Source: Adineta steineri
Lineage: Eukaryota; Rotifera; Eurotatoria; Adinetida; Adinetidae
NCBI GenBank assembly: GCA_905250115.1
Contig: CAJNOI010000049.1
Span: 363,126 to 427,125 of the forward strand
DNA: 64,000 nt
Reading direction: 5' to 3'
The notes below the pieces were generated by a model, which worked only from the letters and a program-made list of their open reading frames with translations, was not told the origin of the DNA and made no database searches. Both the position numbers and the translations under genes were made by a program. Shown piece by piece: positions 37,170 to 49,118 of this stretch; the stretch's first letter is position 1; every line of letters begins with the position of its first letter.

Positions 37170-38238
37170 ATGTCAGGACCTAATAGCAAACAAATTAAAC
37201 TTGATGGTAGGGAATATATTATTTAATATTTTGATATTTTTATTCGCTTTTTTTTGTAGAAGTTGAAATGCAAAAAGCATTTGAAGTTATTGGTGATGTA
37301 CAAAATGAAATTGATCGTCTTAATGAACAAGCAAGTGAAGAAATTCTTCAAGTTGAACAAAAATATAATAAACTTCGGCAACCAAATTATAAAAAACGTT
37401 CGGATTTAATTAGTAAAATTCCATCATTTTGGATAAGTGTTTTTCTTAATCATCCTCAATTATCAAGTTGTTTAAATCAAAATGATGAAGATATTTTACA
37501 ACATCTTAAACGTGTTGATGTTGAAGAAGTAAATCTTGATTTTAAATAAATTTTTTATCTAATTCTATTTTATTTTTAGCATGAAGATATTAAATCAGGC
37601 TATCGTATTAAATTTGTAAGTTAATTCTTGATCGATTGTTTATTTGTTTTAAAACAAATTTTTTATCTTAGACATTCGATACAAATCCACATTTCGAAAA
37701 TGATGTACTTGTTAAAGAATATAGTGTTACAGATTCAAGTGAAACACAATGTAAATCAACTACAGTTCGATGGAAAAATGTATGTTTAAATAGAAAATGA
37801 AGATTTTGTTTAGAAAATTCTTTTTTTTAGGGAAGTAAAAATGGTCAAGCAACGAATAATAAGAAAAATGATGGAGATAAATCGACATCTATTACACATA
37901 AACGTTCACGTGATAATGATAGTGATGATGAACATGGTGTATTCATGAATTGGTTTATGGATACAACTGGTGAAACAGGCAATGATGAATTTGGTGAAGT
38001 TATTAAAGATGATATATTTGTTAATCCTCTTCAATATTATTTAGTAAGAAAATTTTATTTTTTCGAAATAAAAAAATATTTTTCGTTCATTAGGCAGCAA
38101 CAACAAATGATGAAGAAGATGGTGAACCAGGTGAAAATGAAGACGAAGAAGATCTTGAAGTAACATTTTTGTTTTCAAAATCATCTTTTAAATATTTTTA
38201 TATCTATATTTCAGGAAAAAGACGACGAACAAGAATAA
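37170..38238 (+). CDS. SET: SET / TAF-I (NAP family histone chaperone, PP2A inhibitor), seven exons
   Basis: Exons 37170-37206, 37260-37528, 37580-37615, 37672-37779, 37831-38043, 38094-38159, 38215-38238. The N-terminal coiled-coil dimerisation helix ([20 protein letters not shown]) is followed by the NAP core: [27 protein letters not shown], and [34 protein letters not shown] near the end, all matching animal SET. A short acidic tail ([20 protein letters not shown]) completes it; the human tail is longer. SET binds histones, blocks histone acetylation and inhibits PP2A, mainly in the nucleus. The ATG at 37170 is chosen because exon 1 joins exon 2 in frame. Brambleberry follows 310 bp downstream on the same strand. 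Confidence 0.95.
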
Positions 38239-38548
38239 ATAAATATTTTCGAAAACAAAAACAATTAGATACATTTGTAGATTCATATTACTAATATTTT
38301 TTTTTTCATTTCGTATTTGACAAAATCATAAAACTAATTGTAATAGTTACATATATATTATTCCGGTTGTGTTTATATCGACATTATGTACGGTGTTTAA
38401 TTGATCTTGTCATTTATTTTTTTTGTTCTTCTTATTGTCTGTTATGTCTTGTGTATGGAGAATAAATAAAATTTTTCTCTTAATAAATAAACTAGAAGAA
38501 AATTTAATCAATAAATAGACTTTATAGACGAAAATCAACAAAAAAAAG
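38239..38548. other. Spacer between SET and brambleberry
   Basis: 310 bp on one strand, AT-rich with AATAAA signals near 38461 and 38482. It holds the SET 3' UTR and the short upstream region of the next gene. Confidence 0.5.
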
Positions 38549-40269
38549 ATGTTTCACTTTTTGAAATTATTACTACTTTTAACGATCGGTTCATTTTCTT
38601 TTGGCGATATGTTTGATAATGGTCGACAAAAATATGAACAAATTTTATCATTATCATCAACATCATCATGTTGGCATGATGTATTAACAATGTTACATAA
38701 ACATTGTTCAATTGATGAACTCGATAAATATCAATCATTAATCGCTTATCAATTTACTCTTTGTCATTTATCTTCAATGAATCATGATTTATCAAATATA
38801 CAATGTAGTGAAACTAATGTTGAATTATGTATTGAAAAACTTCATCAACATATGAATGCATTTATTGGTGAAGAATATCTTTTTAACTAATAAATGAATA
38901 ATTTTTTCGTCTCTTTTAGCTTATACAGAATTTTATCCATTTGTTCAAAGTGTTTGTTATGTTCTTCGTCAGAAATCGTATCAATCTGAATTAACATCAC
39001 GTTTAACTTTGTTTCTTGAGAATTCTCAAGAAACAATAACGAAATTAATATCATCGATTGATCTACAACATCAATTAACAGATAAAATAAAACATCAACA
39101 ATATATTCAAGAAACAATTCTTACCAATGCTGTTAAACTTAAACAATTAGCTCGAACAAATATGGATAAAACACAAGATATTCTTAGCAGTGTTATACAA
39201 GCAGCTCGTCATGAATATGATTTACTTAAACAAGTAAAATAACTTGATAAATAATTAATCAACATGAAAAATTTCTTTATATTTATGATTAGATATGTGC
39301 TCTATCTCAAACAATTCAAACAATAGTACGAATAACATGTACATATTCATTTTGGTTTTATATGTTATCGATGTTTGCTATCTATATTATCACCATCCCA
39401 CAGAGAACAAATCAAGCAAGGTTATTATATAAATTTAATTTTCTGAGAACATTACTAATAGTTTGAACTTAATCATTTTCTGTTGTAAGTCTTAACAATT
39501 ATATGATTTAATTTAGATCAATTTTATTTTCTGGTATGTTTATTTATGTTCTTCTTGAACGTTATTGTCAAATGTCTTCAGTATGAATTTATTTTATTCT
39601 TAAGAATTTTCTTATCTTTTAATAATTCCATTTTTAATAGATAATTAATTTTTATCAATGGCGTTTGATTTGTTGGTCTTGTTGTTTATTAATTCTTATA
39701 CATTTTGCATATAAATATCAAAGTCGTACAGAAATTCATAATGAACGATTGTATCGTATAACAACGAATCTTATTCAAACTGAAGCTACATTTCATCGAG
39801 TATCAAGAGAATTAAAACGTGCTCGTTCAAAATCTCGTTCACGTTCTCGTTCGATTCGTTCAAGACAACGACACGCTAAAATTGTCTCTCCTCGTATGAA
39901 AAATAATAATTATAAATATTCATAGAAAAAGAAATTCGTTTTATTTAGTAATTCACGATAAAATTGAAGTCATTCATCATGATGATGATGATGATAATAA
40001 TAAAGAAAATATTGAACAGGTAAAGAGAAAAGAAATTTAATATTCATACGAAAATCTTTATTTCAGAATAATTTAATCGATGATGAAAATGATCAATCCT
40101 TTTCAAATGATACAAATAAACGTCATTATAGTCTTCTTGTTTCACAGTATGTTTATTTACTTATTAAAACAATGACTTAATTATGTGTTTCTTGAAAAAA
40201 AACAATACTAGATCATCGAAATCAACAAGAATTTTGTTGGGATCAAAACAACTTAATAATAATATATAA
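38549..40269 (+). CDS. Brambleberry / KAR5-GEX1 family nuclear membrane fusion protein
   Basis: Exons 38549-38867, 38920-39233, 39293-39420, 39517-39580, 39641-39893, 39949-40019, 40067 to about 40146, and about 40212-40269. A signal peptide (FLKLLLLLTIGSFSFG) precedes the Cys-rich domain typical of the family: SCWHDVLTMLHKHC, YQFTLCHLSS, a further Cys, ELCIEKL, then AYTEFYPFVQSVCYVL. A coiled coil (about residues 135-210) and two or three membrane helices (WFYMLSMFAIYIITI, SILFSGMFIYVLLE, LICWSCCLLILIHFAY) follow, then an Arg/Ser-rich nuclear or cytosolic tail. KAR5/brambleberry proteins act at the nuclear envelope in fusion of nuclei, including pronuclei and karyomeres in fish embryos. The last two exon joins are the least certain. 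The stop is 29 bp from the stop of the convergent dipeptidase gene. Confidence 0.82.
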
Positions 40270-40298
40270 CTACTACAAATCAAATAGGACTATTTTCT

Positions 40299-42210
40299 TT
40301 AAGAAGTTGCATTTGTTACTATTGATGGATACATATCCAAGTTTCGGCATTGTGTCAGATTATATGTTTCTAATTCATTAATACTTATTAAATTTTCTTC
40401 TGGTTTCATTGTCTTCTGAAGTTCTTGTGCAATCTAAAAAAAATGACAATATATATTAATAAATAAAAAATCATCTTTACTTGTTCATTTTTTTCCATTA
40501 CACGTAAAATATTTCCACCAATAAGTTTAATAATATCATCATGTGTCCAATTTCCTTGCGATAATAAATATTCGATTAATTTGGGGAATTTTGAGACATC
40601 TTCAAGTCCAATTGGTGTTCTATATTAATAACATATGTATATTATGTCAAAATAAATTTATTACTAAAAAATATACATACGTCTGAATACCATCATAATC
40701 AGCACCAAGACCCACGCCCTCAATACCGACAGTATTACGTATATGATTAATATGTGCTATATATAACAGAATAATAGATTATTGAATAAAGAAAAAAAGT
40801 ATTCTACCAGCAACATCATCAATTGTTCCTCTATTTGTATCACTGCATACGATAAAACCAGGTACAAATGTAACCATGACTATACCTTGATTTATTTTCT
40901 AATAAAGAATTTTTCAGATACTTATAGATTTATTGACATTCATAATAATACATACGACTAATTCAAGTATATCATCTTGAACGTTTCGTGTATGATTGCA
41001 TACTGTATAAGCCGATGAATGACTAAATATAACTGGTGATCGAGTTATGTTAAATACATCTAACATTGTTTTTCTTGCAACATGTGATAGATCGACTAAC
41101 ATTCCGAGTCGATTCATTTCTGCTATAACTCTTTTACCAAATTCTGTTAAACCATTATTTTTTATTAATACTGAATCATTACGATCGACTTTATTTTGAT
41201 CAGCCCTTAGATTAAACAAAATGTTTTACCTAGATTAATTAATTTATTGTTTTACCATGGAGTATTACAATTATGTGTTAATGTCATATATCGTACACCC
41301 ATTTGATAGAAAAGTCTCAAGATAGAAAATGAACTTTCAATAGCTTGTCCACCTTCTATACCAAATAAACTTGCTATGTGTTTACTAGAAAATGCTTGTC
41401 GAACTTCATTCGCTGTTGTAGCCATTTGAAATATATCTGGATGTTTAGCTATTAATCGTTTCATAACATCAATTTGTTCCATAAAACTCACTGTAGCATC
41501 TTTTCCTTGATGTTCACAGCCCGTATAGATTGACCAAAACTAGTCATAATTTAAGATTTCATTTTTTGATAAGAAATAAAAATCAAATTAAAATACAAAC
41601 TTGTCCTCCAACTTGACCTTTTCGTAAACGTGTTATATCAGTATGTGATGGTGTTGTATTTTTTAATTGATATTGAGTCATATTGAATAAATCAAGATCA
41701 TTGATACGATTTTGAAAATTAGCTCGAATAAGCCAAGCCCAATCATTGTGTCTAGGAAAGTATATTTATTTATGTTATAGAACTATCGATAGAAGTTGAT
41801 AGACAGATTAAATTATAGTTTCTTGATATTTTACAAAACGTAGTTATTATCTAGTTTGCTTGAGACAAGTCAAAATTGACATGATAATAACTGCACATTG
41901 AATAAAATCATATATCAATCATTCGCAATAGATTATTGAAAAGCCAGCTCTTTGCTCTTCTCATTTTACATCGAATATTTATTAAAAAAAGAATTTAATC
42001 TTATCATTAATCGACATATAAAGTGCATTATGCTTACCCATCTATTAATGGATTATTTGCAAGTATTTGATTTACTTGCTCTTGAATTGTTAATGGAGTA
42101 GATTTTCGTCTACCGGCAACAACTCCAATAGTAATACCAATTGCAAGAATACAGGCTAGTATAGCTACTATACTACCAATAATAATCCGATGTTTTCTTG
42201 TTAGTGGCAT
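40299..42210 (-). CDS. Membrane dipeptidase (peptidase family M19, DPEP), multi-exon
   Basis: The start at 42210 gives a short basic N-terminus followed by an anchor helix ([20 protein letters not shown]), a signal anchor in place of the usual signal peptide. The catalytic domain spans about eight exons: LIDGHNDWAWL with the zinc-binding His and Asp, the bridging Glu in [28 protein letters not shown] and VIFSHSSA with the metal-binding histidines, and GADYDGI near the end. Exon 1 ends at about 42038; other coding blocks are about 41755-41602, 41539-41256, 41208-40962, 40901-40810, 40757-40682, 40620-40484 and 40435-40299. These enzymes hydrolyse dipeptides and cystinyl-bis-glycine at the cell surface. 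All metal ligands I can check are present. There is no clear GPI signal, which fits an N-terminal anchor. Confidence 0.9.
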
Positions 42211-42736
42211 TGTTCTATTTTCAACAGTTGCTTATGTTACCTTTATTACAACTATTATTTATATATCTTCTCTGTATGGTTGCGATCAAAAAAGAAAGAG
42301 AAAATGTCTAAATAATAGAGAATAAAGATAGAGATAATAATATTGAAGAAAAGAGCATTGATTAGAATAGAAAGAGAAAAGAAATAAATAGCATGATCAA
42401 TACAAATGCTATACTTTATTATAATGTACATATATATTGACGACATGAGAATATGCATATCTTATATTATTTTTTTGCCGCTAGAAAATCCTCAGTCAAT
42501 AGACTTGCATTCATGTGGTGATCATCTATTTCCTTTTATATGATGTCATACAACATCACTGATCAATGAATCTAATAAATCATTCTCATTTTCTCCATGT
42601 TATTTATACCAATGCCATTTAGAATCAAGAAATCAGCTATCGGACGACGCACAGATAATGCGTTTGTCTGTACTTTTATTCATAATATCCTTGTATATAT
42701 ATATGTGTAAATATCTTTATATATATATAGGTGCTG

Positions 42737-42775
<39 letters not shown>

Positions 42776-43188
42776 CATTCTACTAAATAATCAATATACC
42801 AACATCAGAAGACATGCACACTCAGAAATGTAAAAACAAACAAGAATATAAGAGTGTGTATTACGCTAATTTTAACAAGAGAAAAAAAAGTGAAAAGAGA
42901 ATAAGAAGGAAAAACATATATTAAAGTTAGCAAGAATAAAGAACATAGTTGGAATGAACATACAAAAAAATATCTCTTACTCAGACATAATAATGACTGA
43001 ATATAAAGAGAAAAAGAAACTCTCACCGGGATTTTCATATATGTATATTGAGTTTTTTTTTGAGATTGTTAATTTGAGACGAATGAAGAAAAAAAAAGTA
43101 GAACAAACGAAGATATTTATATATGTATTCAGTATGGCACACAAACAAACAAATTGATTGATTGTCTTTTTTTTGTTTTGTTTTATTT
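42211..43188. other. Intergenic, with CA microsatellite
   Basis: AT-rich upstream region of the dipeptidase gene and 3' flank of the RING gene. The long open frames here (for example 42805-43038) are pyrimidine-rich simple sequence and do not look coding. Confidence 0.5.
42741..42772. repeat. (CA)n microsatellite
   Basis: About 16 CA dinucleotides in a row, upstream of the membrane dipeptidase start. Confidence 0.9.
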
Positions 43189-44687
43189 TCAATTTCCCAT
43201 TACTTTACGACGACATGTAGGACATGAATCATTTTCCTATAAAAATAAAATCGTTTCGAATAAGAAAAACAAATTATTCTAGTAATTAAAATTAACATAC
43301 ACTAAGCCATGTTGAAATGCATTGTAAATGAAATAAATGTGTACAATGTAGTTTATTAATTGTTTCTTGATCATCAAATTCACTTAAACATATTGGACAT
43401 TTTTCAACTAAATGAATTGATGATGTTGGACCTGTTTTATTTACAAAAATTATTTTTGGTAATTCATCTATTTCAGCTTGAGTTAATCGTGATGGTGGTA
43501 CATTAAGATTAAGTATACGTGACAAACGGATCATACCCTAAAATTTTGCAGAATTTTAATCATCAAATGAAAATATAATCTATAAATTTATTTACCTCAA
43601 TACTTTCAAATTCAGTTCGTGTACCCAAACGACCATAAATAAGACCAAATACAAGTTGATCAAAATTATTTACAGCACCTTCGAGTGATTGAATTGAATC
43701 AATAACAATTTCAATCGCACGATTTAAGCGTACATGTGCAACACCACTAATAAATTCTTGAGTATTTATAGTTGATGTTGAACTTGATGAGGAGGATGAT
43801 GATGCACTCGATGGAATTGTTACAGCAGTACGTGAACTATAGATAAGAGAAAATAAGAAAATGAAATAATTTTTTATTTCTTTTTACCGTGTATTAAAAC
43901 CAGTATTTGATGTTGTTCTTGATGTTCGACGACGAGCACCTTGTGCTCTTAAAGATTCATCACCTTCATCATCTGTTATTAAATTTAGTGTTGTATTAAC
44001 AAGAGTTGCTGTTGGTTGTGCTGTTATGGATGGATCATCATCCTCATCAGATAAATAAACAAGACGATATTGTCGTGGTTGTATAACAGGTGGTGTTGAA
44101 AGTGCACTAGGTGGATTCATTGGAAGAATAGGAATTGGAGGTGGTGGTAGCGGTGGAGGAAGAGTAGGAGGTACAATAGGTAAAGATAAAGGTTGAGTAA
44201 TATTTGTAGACGATGATGATAGTAATGTTTGAGCTGCTGGTGGTATTGGACGACGAATACGACGTGGTGCTACAGTTGGATGTGGTGTTGGAACTTGAGG
44301 TAAACGAATTTGTGATTGTGCATGACGTTGACGTAAATTATATCGTTGTCGATTTGTTGTTGCTGTCGTATTCAGAGATGGAAATCGTGTTAATGGATGA
44401 CGAGGATCAGGTGTTAAAGAACGATTTCGAAGTAAATAATTTGTACGTGGAGCAATAGGTGGAGGTGGTCCTGTTGATGGTGGATTATTACGTTGTCGTT
44501 TAGGTGGAGCATTAACAACATTTGTATTTGGTGGCATAGATGACATATTAATTGATGATGTCATTGCTGTTGATGCTGCTGCTACTGCTGTTACTTGTTG
44601 ATGATCAACATTGTTTTCGGCAACATTTGTTGATCGAGTACGTTTACGTGTTGCCATCGATGCTGGTGGTGGTAGTGGTGGCGGCAT
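43189..44687 (-). CDS. RING-H2 E3 ubiquitin ligase with long disordered N-terminus
   Basis: Four exons: 44687-43888, 43837-43596, 43537 to about 43303, and about 43236-43189. The first 270 residues are Pro/Arg/Thr-rich and disordered, beginning MPPPLPPPAS, with basic patches (TRKRTRS, RRIRRPIP) that may be nuclear signals and short acidic stretches (LSDEDDD, DDEGDE). A conserved helical segment precedes the C-terminal RING: CPICLSEFDD, KLHCTHLFHLQC, STWLS, then ENDSCPTCRR across the last intron. The spacing C-x2-C ... C-x-H-x2-H-x2-C ... C-x2-C is RING-H2, so it should recruit an E2 and ubiquitinate unknown substrates. The linker with EIDELPKIIF just before the RING is common in this class. 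I cannot name an orthologue. Confidence 0.83.
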
Positions 44688-45477
44688 AGAAAAAAATTAT
44701 ATAATCTTTTTTTAATTATTAAAACTAAGAAACAATAAAAAAGTAATCTACAAATTGAATAAGAAAGAACAATTTAACATTGACAGTTTTGATTGAATGA
44801 CCTAGATGGTTAACTAGCTAGCCGAAACGATAAGATGATGAGTTTGTTTGTTATTATTTCTCACTATTTTTTCAACAGTTCATCCTATAACCAATAAATA
44901 ATAATTGAACAATAGATGGCGCTTGGAATTGAATATGAGTTGTTTTACGCGGAAACTTACATTACAAAGAACATCTCAGAATATACAGGTGAACTTTGCT
45001 AATTTTTAATAACTAGTTTACAGCATTGATTGATTCAAGTAACATTTAGAAAGATAGCTGAGAATCATAGTCAAGGAAATCTTTTGTATAAAGCTTTGTG
45101 TTGAGAGAAAAAAAATATGCAAATAATTTGTTTTTTGACAAAGGAATCATAGTGAAAGGTATATCTATTGATCAATGATTATTCTTTAACATATTAAATC
45201 AATATTCTAGTTCTAGATGAATTTTTTGTTATTTTCATTGGTTCATAATCTATTGATAATCTAGCGCCACCAATATGTTCGTTTGTATTTGAAGAATGAA
45301 ATAAGTAATTAAAAGGTCAGTCATTGTTAATATATATGCATAATGTCTTTTCATGTTTGTATGATTTTGATTGATACTTTATTTGTTTTAGATTTAATTT
45401 TTTTTTTGATTTTGTATTATTTTAAATTATAAAAAAAAATGATAAAAAATAAAAATTTGTATAATATATAACATATA
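44688..45477. other. Divergent intergenic region, RING gene to EZH
   Basis: AT-rich, about 790 bp between two opposed starts. No coding frame or RNA gene seen. Confidence 0.5.
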
Positions 45478-48058
45478 ATGACAACTGCTGTTGTTGAGAA
45501 TAGCAGCAGCATGATCGATTCAATTTGGAAAGATCGAATTGAACGAGGATTGAAATATGTATGTCGTACTATTGATTTAAGACAACGATCTGATGCAGTG
45601 TAAGTTATAATTGATTCTTTATTTATCTATCAATTGAAATAATGATTGTTGTTTTAAGACCATTACTTACAAAAATTGCCGAACAATATAATGAATTACG
45701 TCGACCACGTATGATATCTGAGTCAATGTTCAAAGATGTTAAATCATCATTGTATACAAGTTGTTCTTTTGATGAAATAACCGGTGATAAAATGATATGT
45801 TCATTATCAATTTTACCTCAAATTGATCCATTACCTAATCTATTTACTTATGTTTCATTACAAAGCAATTTTTTAGTAAATTATTTTCATATATTTTTGT
45901 AAATCTATTCATTATTTTTAGTGTGATACAGTTACAAATTTATCTGATTTGATTTTTGATGAAAATGACGAAGATGTTAAAAATCTTCTAATTTCTATAC
46001 AATCCGATTCATTAGCTGAACAACAACAGAGTATAAATCAAATTTATTATTTAGTATTACAAATAAATGAAATTATTTTCTTCTAGCAATTCGATTATTT
46101 TCATCATTAAAACGTACAAGTCGTTTATCGAAAACATCGATTTTAAATGATCGAAATAATGAATTTCTTTTTGATGAAGAACATCTCTTAGAATTATTAA
46201 AACGTCTCAAACAACAGTCGGAACAAAATTCTTCACCATTGACATCTGAAGATGAAATGAATTTATTTGATACATTAATTAGTAAGTACTATTTACGATT
46301 CAAAAATTATTCTGAACTAGACGGAGCAATTTTTTTTATTTTCTAGAATTTTATCCATCTTCTGCTGATTTAATTCGTGATCGATTTGGTACAATATTCG
46401 AATCAAAACGTTTACCACCTAAAGAATTTACTCCAAATATTGATAATATGTTATTAGCACAAGATACAACCATGGAGAATACATTACATTCCTATTTTAT
46501 GCTTTTTTGTCGTCGTTGTCATCGATACGATTGTTTTTTACATAAAGATAAACCCGTTACACCTGACTTAAACAAACAATCAAAAAATTGTGATATAAAC
46601 TATCGTCCATGTAATTCTCAATGTTATCGAACAAATCCCAAATCATCCTATCAACAAAGACGATCTAAAATTGAACTTAAACGAAGTTATAGTGAAGTTA
46701 TCGATAAAATTTCTTCAAATACTCTTTTTTGCAAACGTACAAAATCGAATCTAATTAAAACTGAAGATATATCTTCATCTATGGAGTTAGATTTCTATAA
46801 AAATGGTTTTCTATTTAAACCGATCATAAAACATAAATTCAATAATGAATTACCAAATTGGTCATCAAGTGAAAAATCCTTATTTCGAGTATTTCATGCT
46901 ATCTATGATAATAATATATGTATGATTGCTGATTTACTCGATAAACCATGTTCAGAAGCTTATCGATTTTATTTGAATGAAATTAAACAATTATTACCAT
47001 CAATTGATATGAAAATCAATGGTGATTATAAAAAGAGAAAAGTAAATGGTACAGATAATGTTGAACAATCAATTGTCGATGAAGATGATAATCAAGAATC
47101 GGTAAGAATTTCATTGCATGATTTAGTTTAATAATTCCTCTTTAGACAAATACAAATCGTTCTACATCATCATCTCGTCGTTCTCATTCTTCATCATTTC
47201 GTCGTCAACGTAGTCATCAAAATATATTATTAAATCATCATAATAATTTATTATTAGAACAAAAACGTCATACATATTATCCATGTGATCATGATCGTTC
47301 TATGCTCTGTAATGAACATTGTTATTGTATTCGTTCGGGTAATTTTTGTGAAAAATATTGTTGTTGTTCATCAATAAAATGTGATAATCGTTTTCCTGGT
47401 TGTCGTTGTCGTTCATCATGTACAACAAAACAATGTCCATGTTATGCAGCATCACGTGAATGTGATCCAGATTTATGTATACAATGTGGTGCAGATGATT
47501 TTCGAAATGGTGATACGACTAATACTGAATTAATAACGAAATCTACATGTTCATGTCATAATGTTGCTATACAACGTAGTTTACATAAACCATTATTATT
47601 ATCTGAATCAGATGTTGCTGGTTGGGGAATATTTACACAAGTTAATATTCAACGAAATGAATTTATTGCTGAATATTGTGGAGAAATAGTAAGAATATGA
47701 AAAATAAATGAGTATTAATCAATTATATTATTCTATTTAGTTAACACAAGATGAAGGTGAATTACGTGGACGTATGTATGATACAATTGGTACAAGTTTT
47801 TTATTTGATCTCAATGAAGAATATATGGTTGATGCAACACGTCGTGGAAATAAAATACGTTTTGCAAATCATTCAATTAATCCGAATTGTTATGCTAAAG
47901 TTATTATGGTTAATGGTGATCATAGAATTGGTATTTATTCGAAACGATTTATATCAGCTGGAGATGAATTATTTTTTGATTATCGTTATGGTGCTAATCA
48001 TCATTTACGTTTTGTTGGTGTTGAAAAAAATATTCATGGAGATCAAATTGATACATGA
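45478..48058 (+). CDS. EZH: EZH-type histone H3K27 methyltransferase (Polycomb PRC2), seven exons
   Basis: Exons: 45478-45599, 45659-45875, then from 45922, from about 46086, from about 46347 to 47100, from about 47145 to 47690, and 47741-48058. The N-terminal region holds the EED-binding and SANT-like stretches (YVSLQSNFL resembles the PLQQNFM segment of EZH2). Residues near 46480-46570 form a Cys/His cluster ([15 protein letters not shown]). The pre-SET CXC domain ([35 protein letters not shown]) is complete. The SET domain has [32 protein letters not shown] (cofactor-binding NHS) and [12 protein letters not shown]2 trimethylates H3K27 to silence developmental genes. The length of about 700 residues agrees with the family. 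Confidence 0.95.
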
Positions 48059-48767
48059 TGATCATTGCTGTGATTTTCAATACTTTATTTTCGAATTTGT
48101 CATATTATTATATTGAATCTTTTTTTTTGCTTTTGCTTCGTGCGCATGTTCAGATATTGTAGAGTATTTTTTTGTATTTCGTTCTGTTTAAGAGTAAGAG
48201 AACATGTCTATTTCTGTTTTCTTTTGAAAAAAGAGTTTGTTTAAATCAATATAAATTTTGAACGGAATGTCATTATTTTCACAAATGTCTAATCATAAAT
48301 CTCAAAAACAAAAATTATTTGTAATACATTCGATGTTGTAAATATATTCAACTGAATCTTTATGAAAAAGTTTGTGTTCGAATTTAGATATTTTATTCGA
48401 TTGATTATAATTGCAACAACATGATTCAGTTTGCGAAGAATTTATTTGAATATCATCTAATATTTGATTTAAAGTTTTAGCTGTTCTTATATCTTGATTA
48501 TTTTCTTGATTTCTATCTAAATTGATTGTAGTAAATTAAATGCTACTATTTATACTTTTGTCATGATTATAACATATATTTTGTTTCCACTGAGGAGAAA
48601 TATGAACTAAAATCGTCATTTTTAAAAATTAATAAAACACATAAGAGAGAAATAGAATAACCGCAAAAAAAACTGTTTATTGAATACACGAGAGTTTTGA
48701 AAAAATAAAATTGAGAGAATGTCAAAGAGATATAATGTGATTTACAATCAATTTTCATCTTGAGGGT
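48059..48767. other. Intergenic, EZH 3' flank to second gap
   Basis: AT-rich. The final bases before the gap, TTTCATCTTGAGGGT, are one arm of an inverted repeat that resumes after the gap. No gene seen. Confidence 0.5.
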
Positions 48768-48887
48768 NNNNNNNNNNNNNNNNNNNNNNNNNNNNNNNNN
48801 NNNNNNNNNNNNNNNNNNNNNNNNNNNNNNNNNNNNNNNNNNNNNNNNNNNNNNNNNNNNNNNNNNNCACACCCTCAAGATGAATTG
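48749..48887. repeat. Inverted repeat bracketing the second assembly gap
   Basis: The left arm ends TTTCATCTTGAGGGT (to 48767). The right arm begins CACACCCTCAAGATGAATTG (from 48868), whose reverse complement is nearly the same sequence. The missing centre is likely TGTGGG-type repeat, as at 32.8 and 53.6 kb. Confidence 0.7.
48768..48867. other. Assembly gap, 100 N
   Basis: Exactly 100 unknown bases, so a nominal gap. Its edges are inverted copies of each other, which may be why assembly stopped here. Confidence 0.98.
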
Positions 48888-49118
48888 TATTGTACTTTCA
48901 TTGAGATGTCAAATAATTGAAAAGATTTCTTTAAATTTCAGAAAACTTTATAGAACTTCAACGAGTTTAAAAGAACTGCAGTATTCAATGAGATTTTAAA
49001 ATCGAAGTCACTGCTGATTTCACCATTATTTCTTATTTTTTGACTTTCAGATAAAATAAAAACTTGTTTGTTATCGTATTTATACTATTAAAAAGCAACA
49101 TTAAAATAAATAATTATT

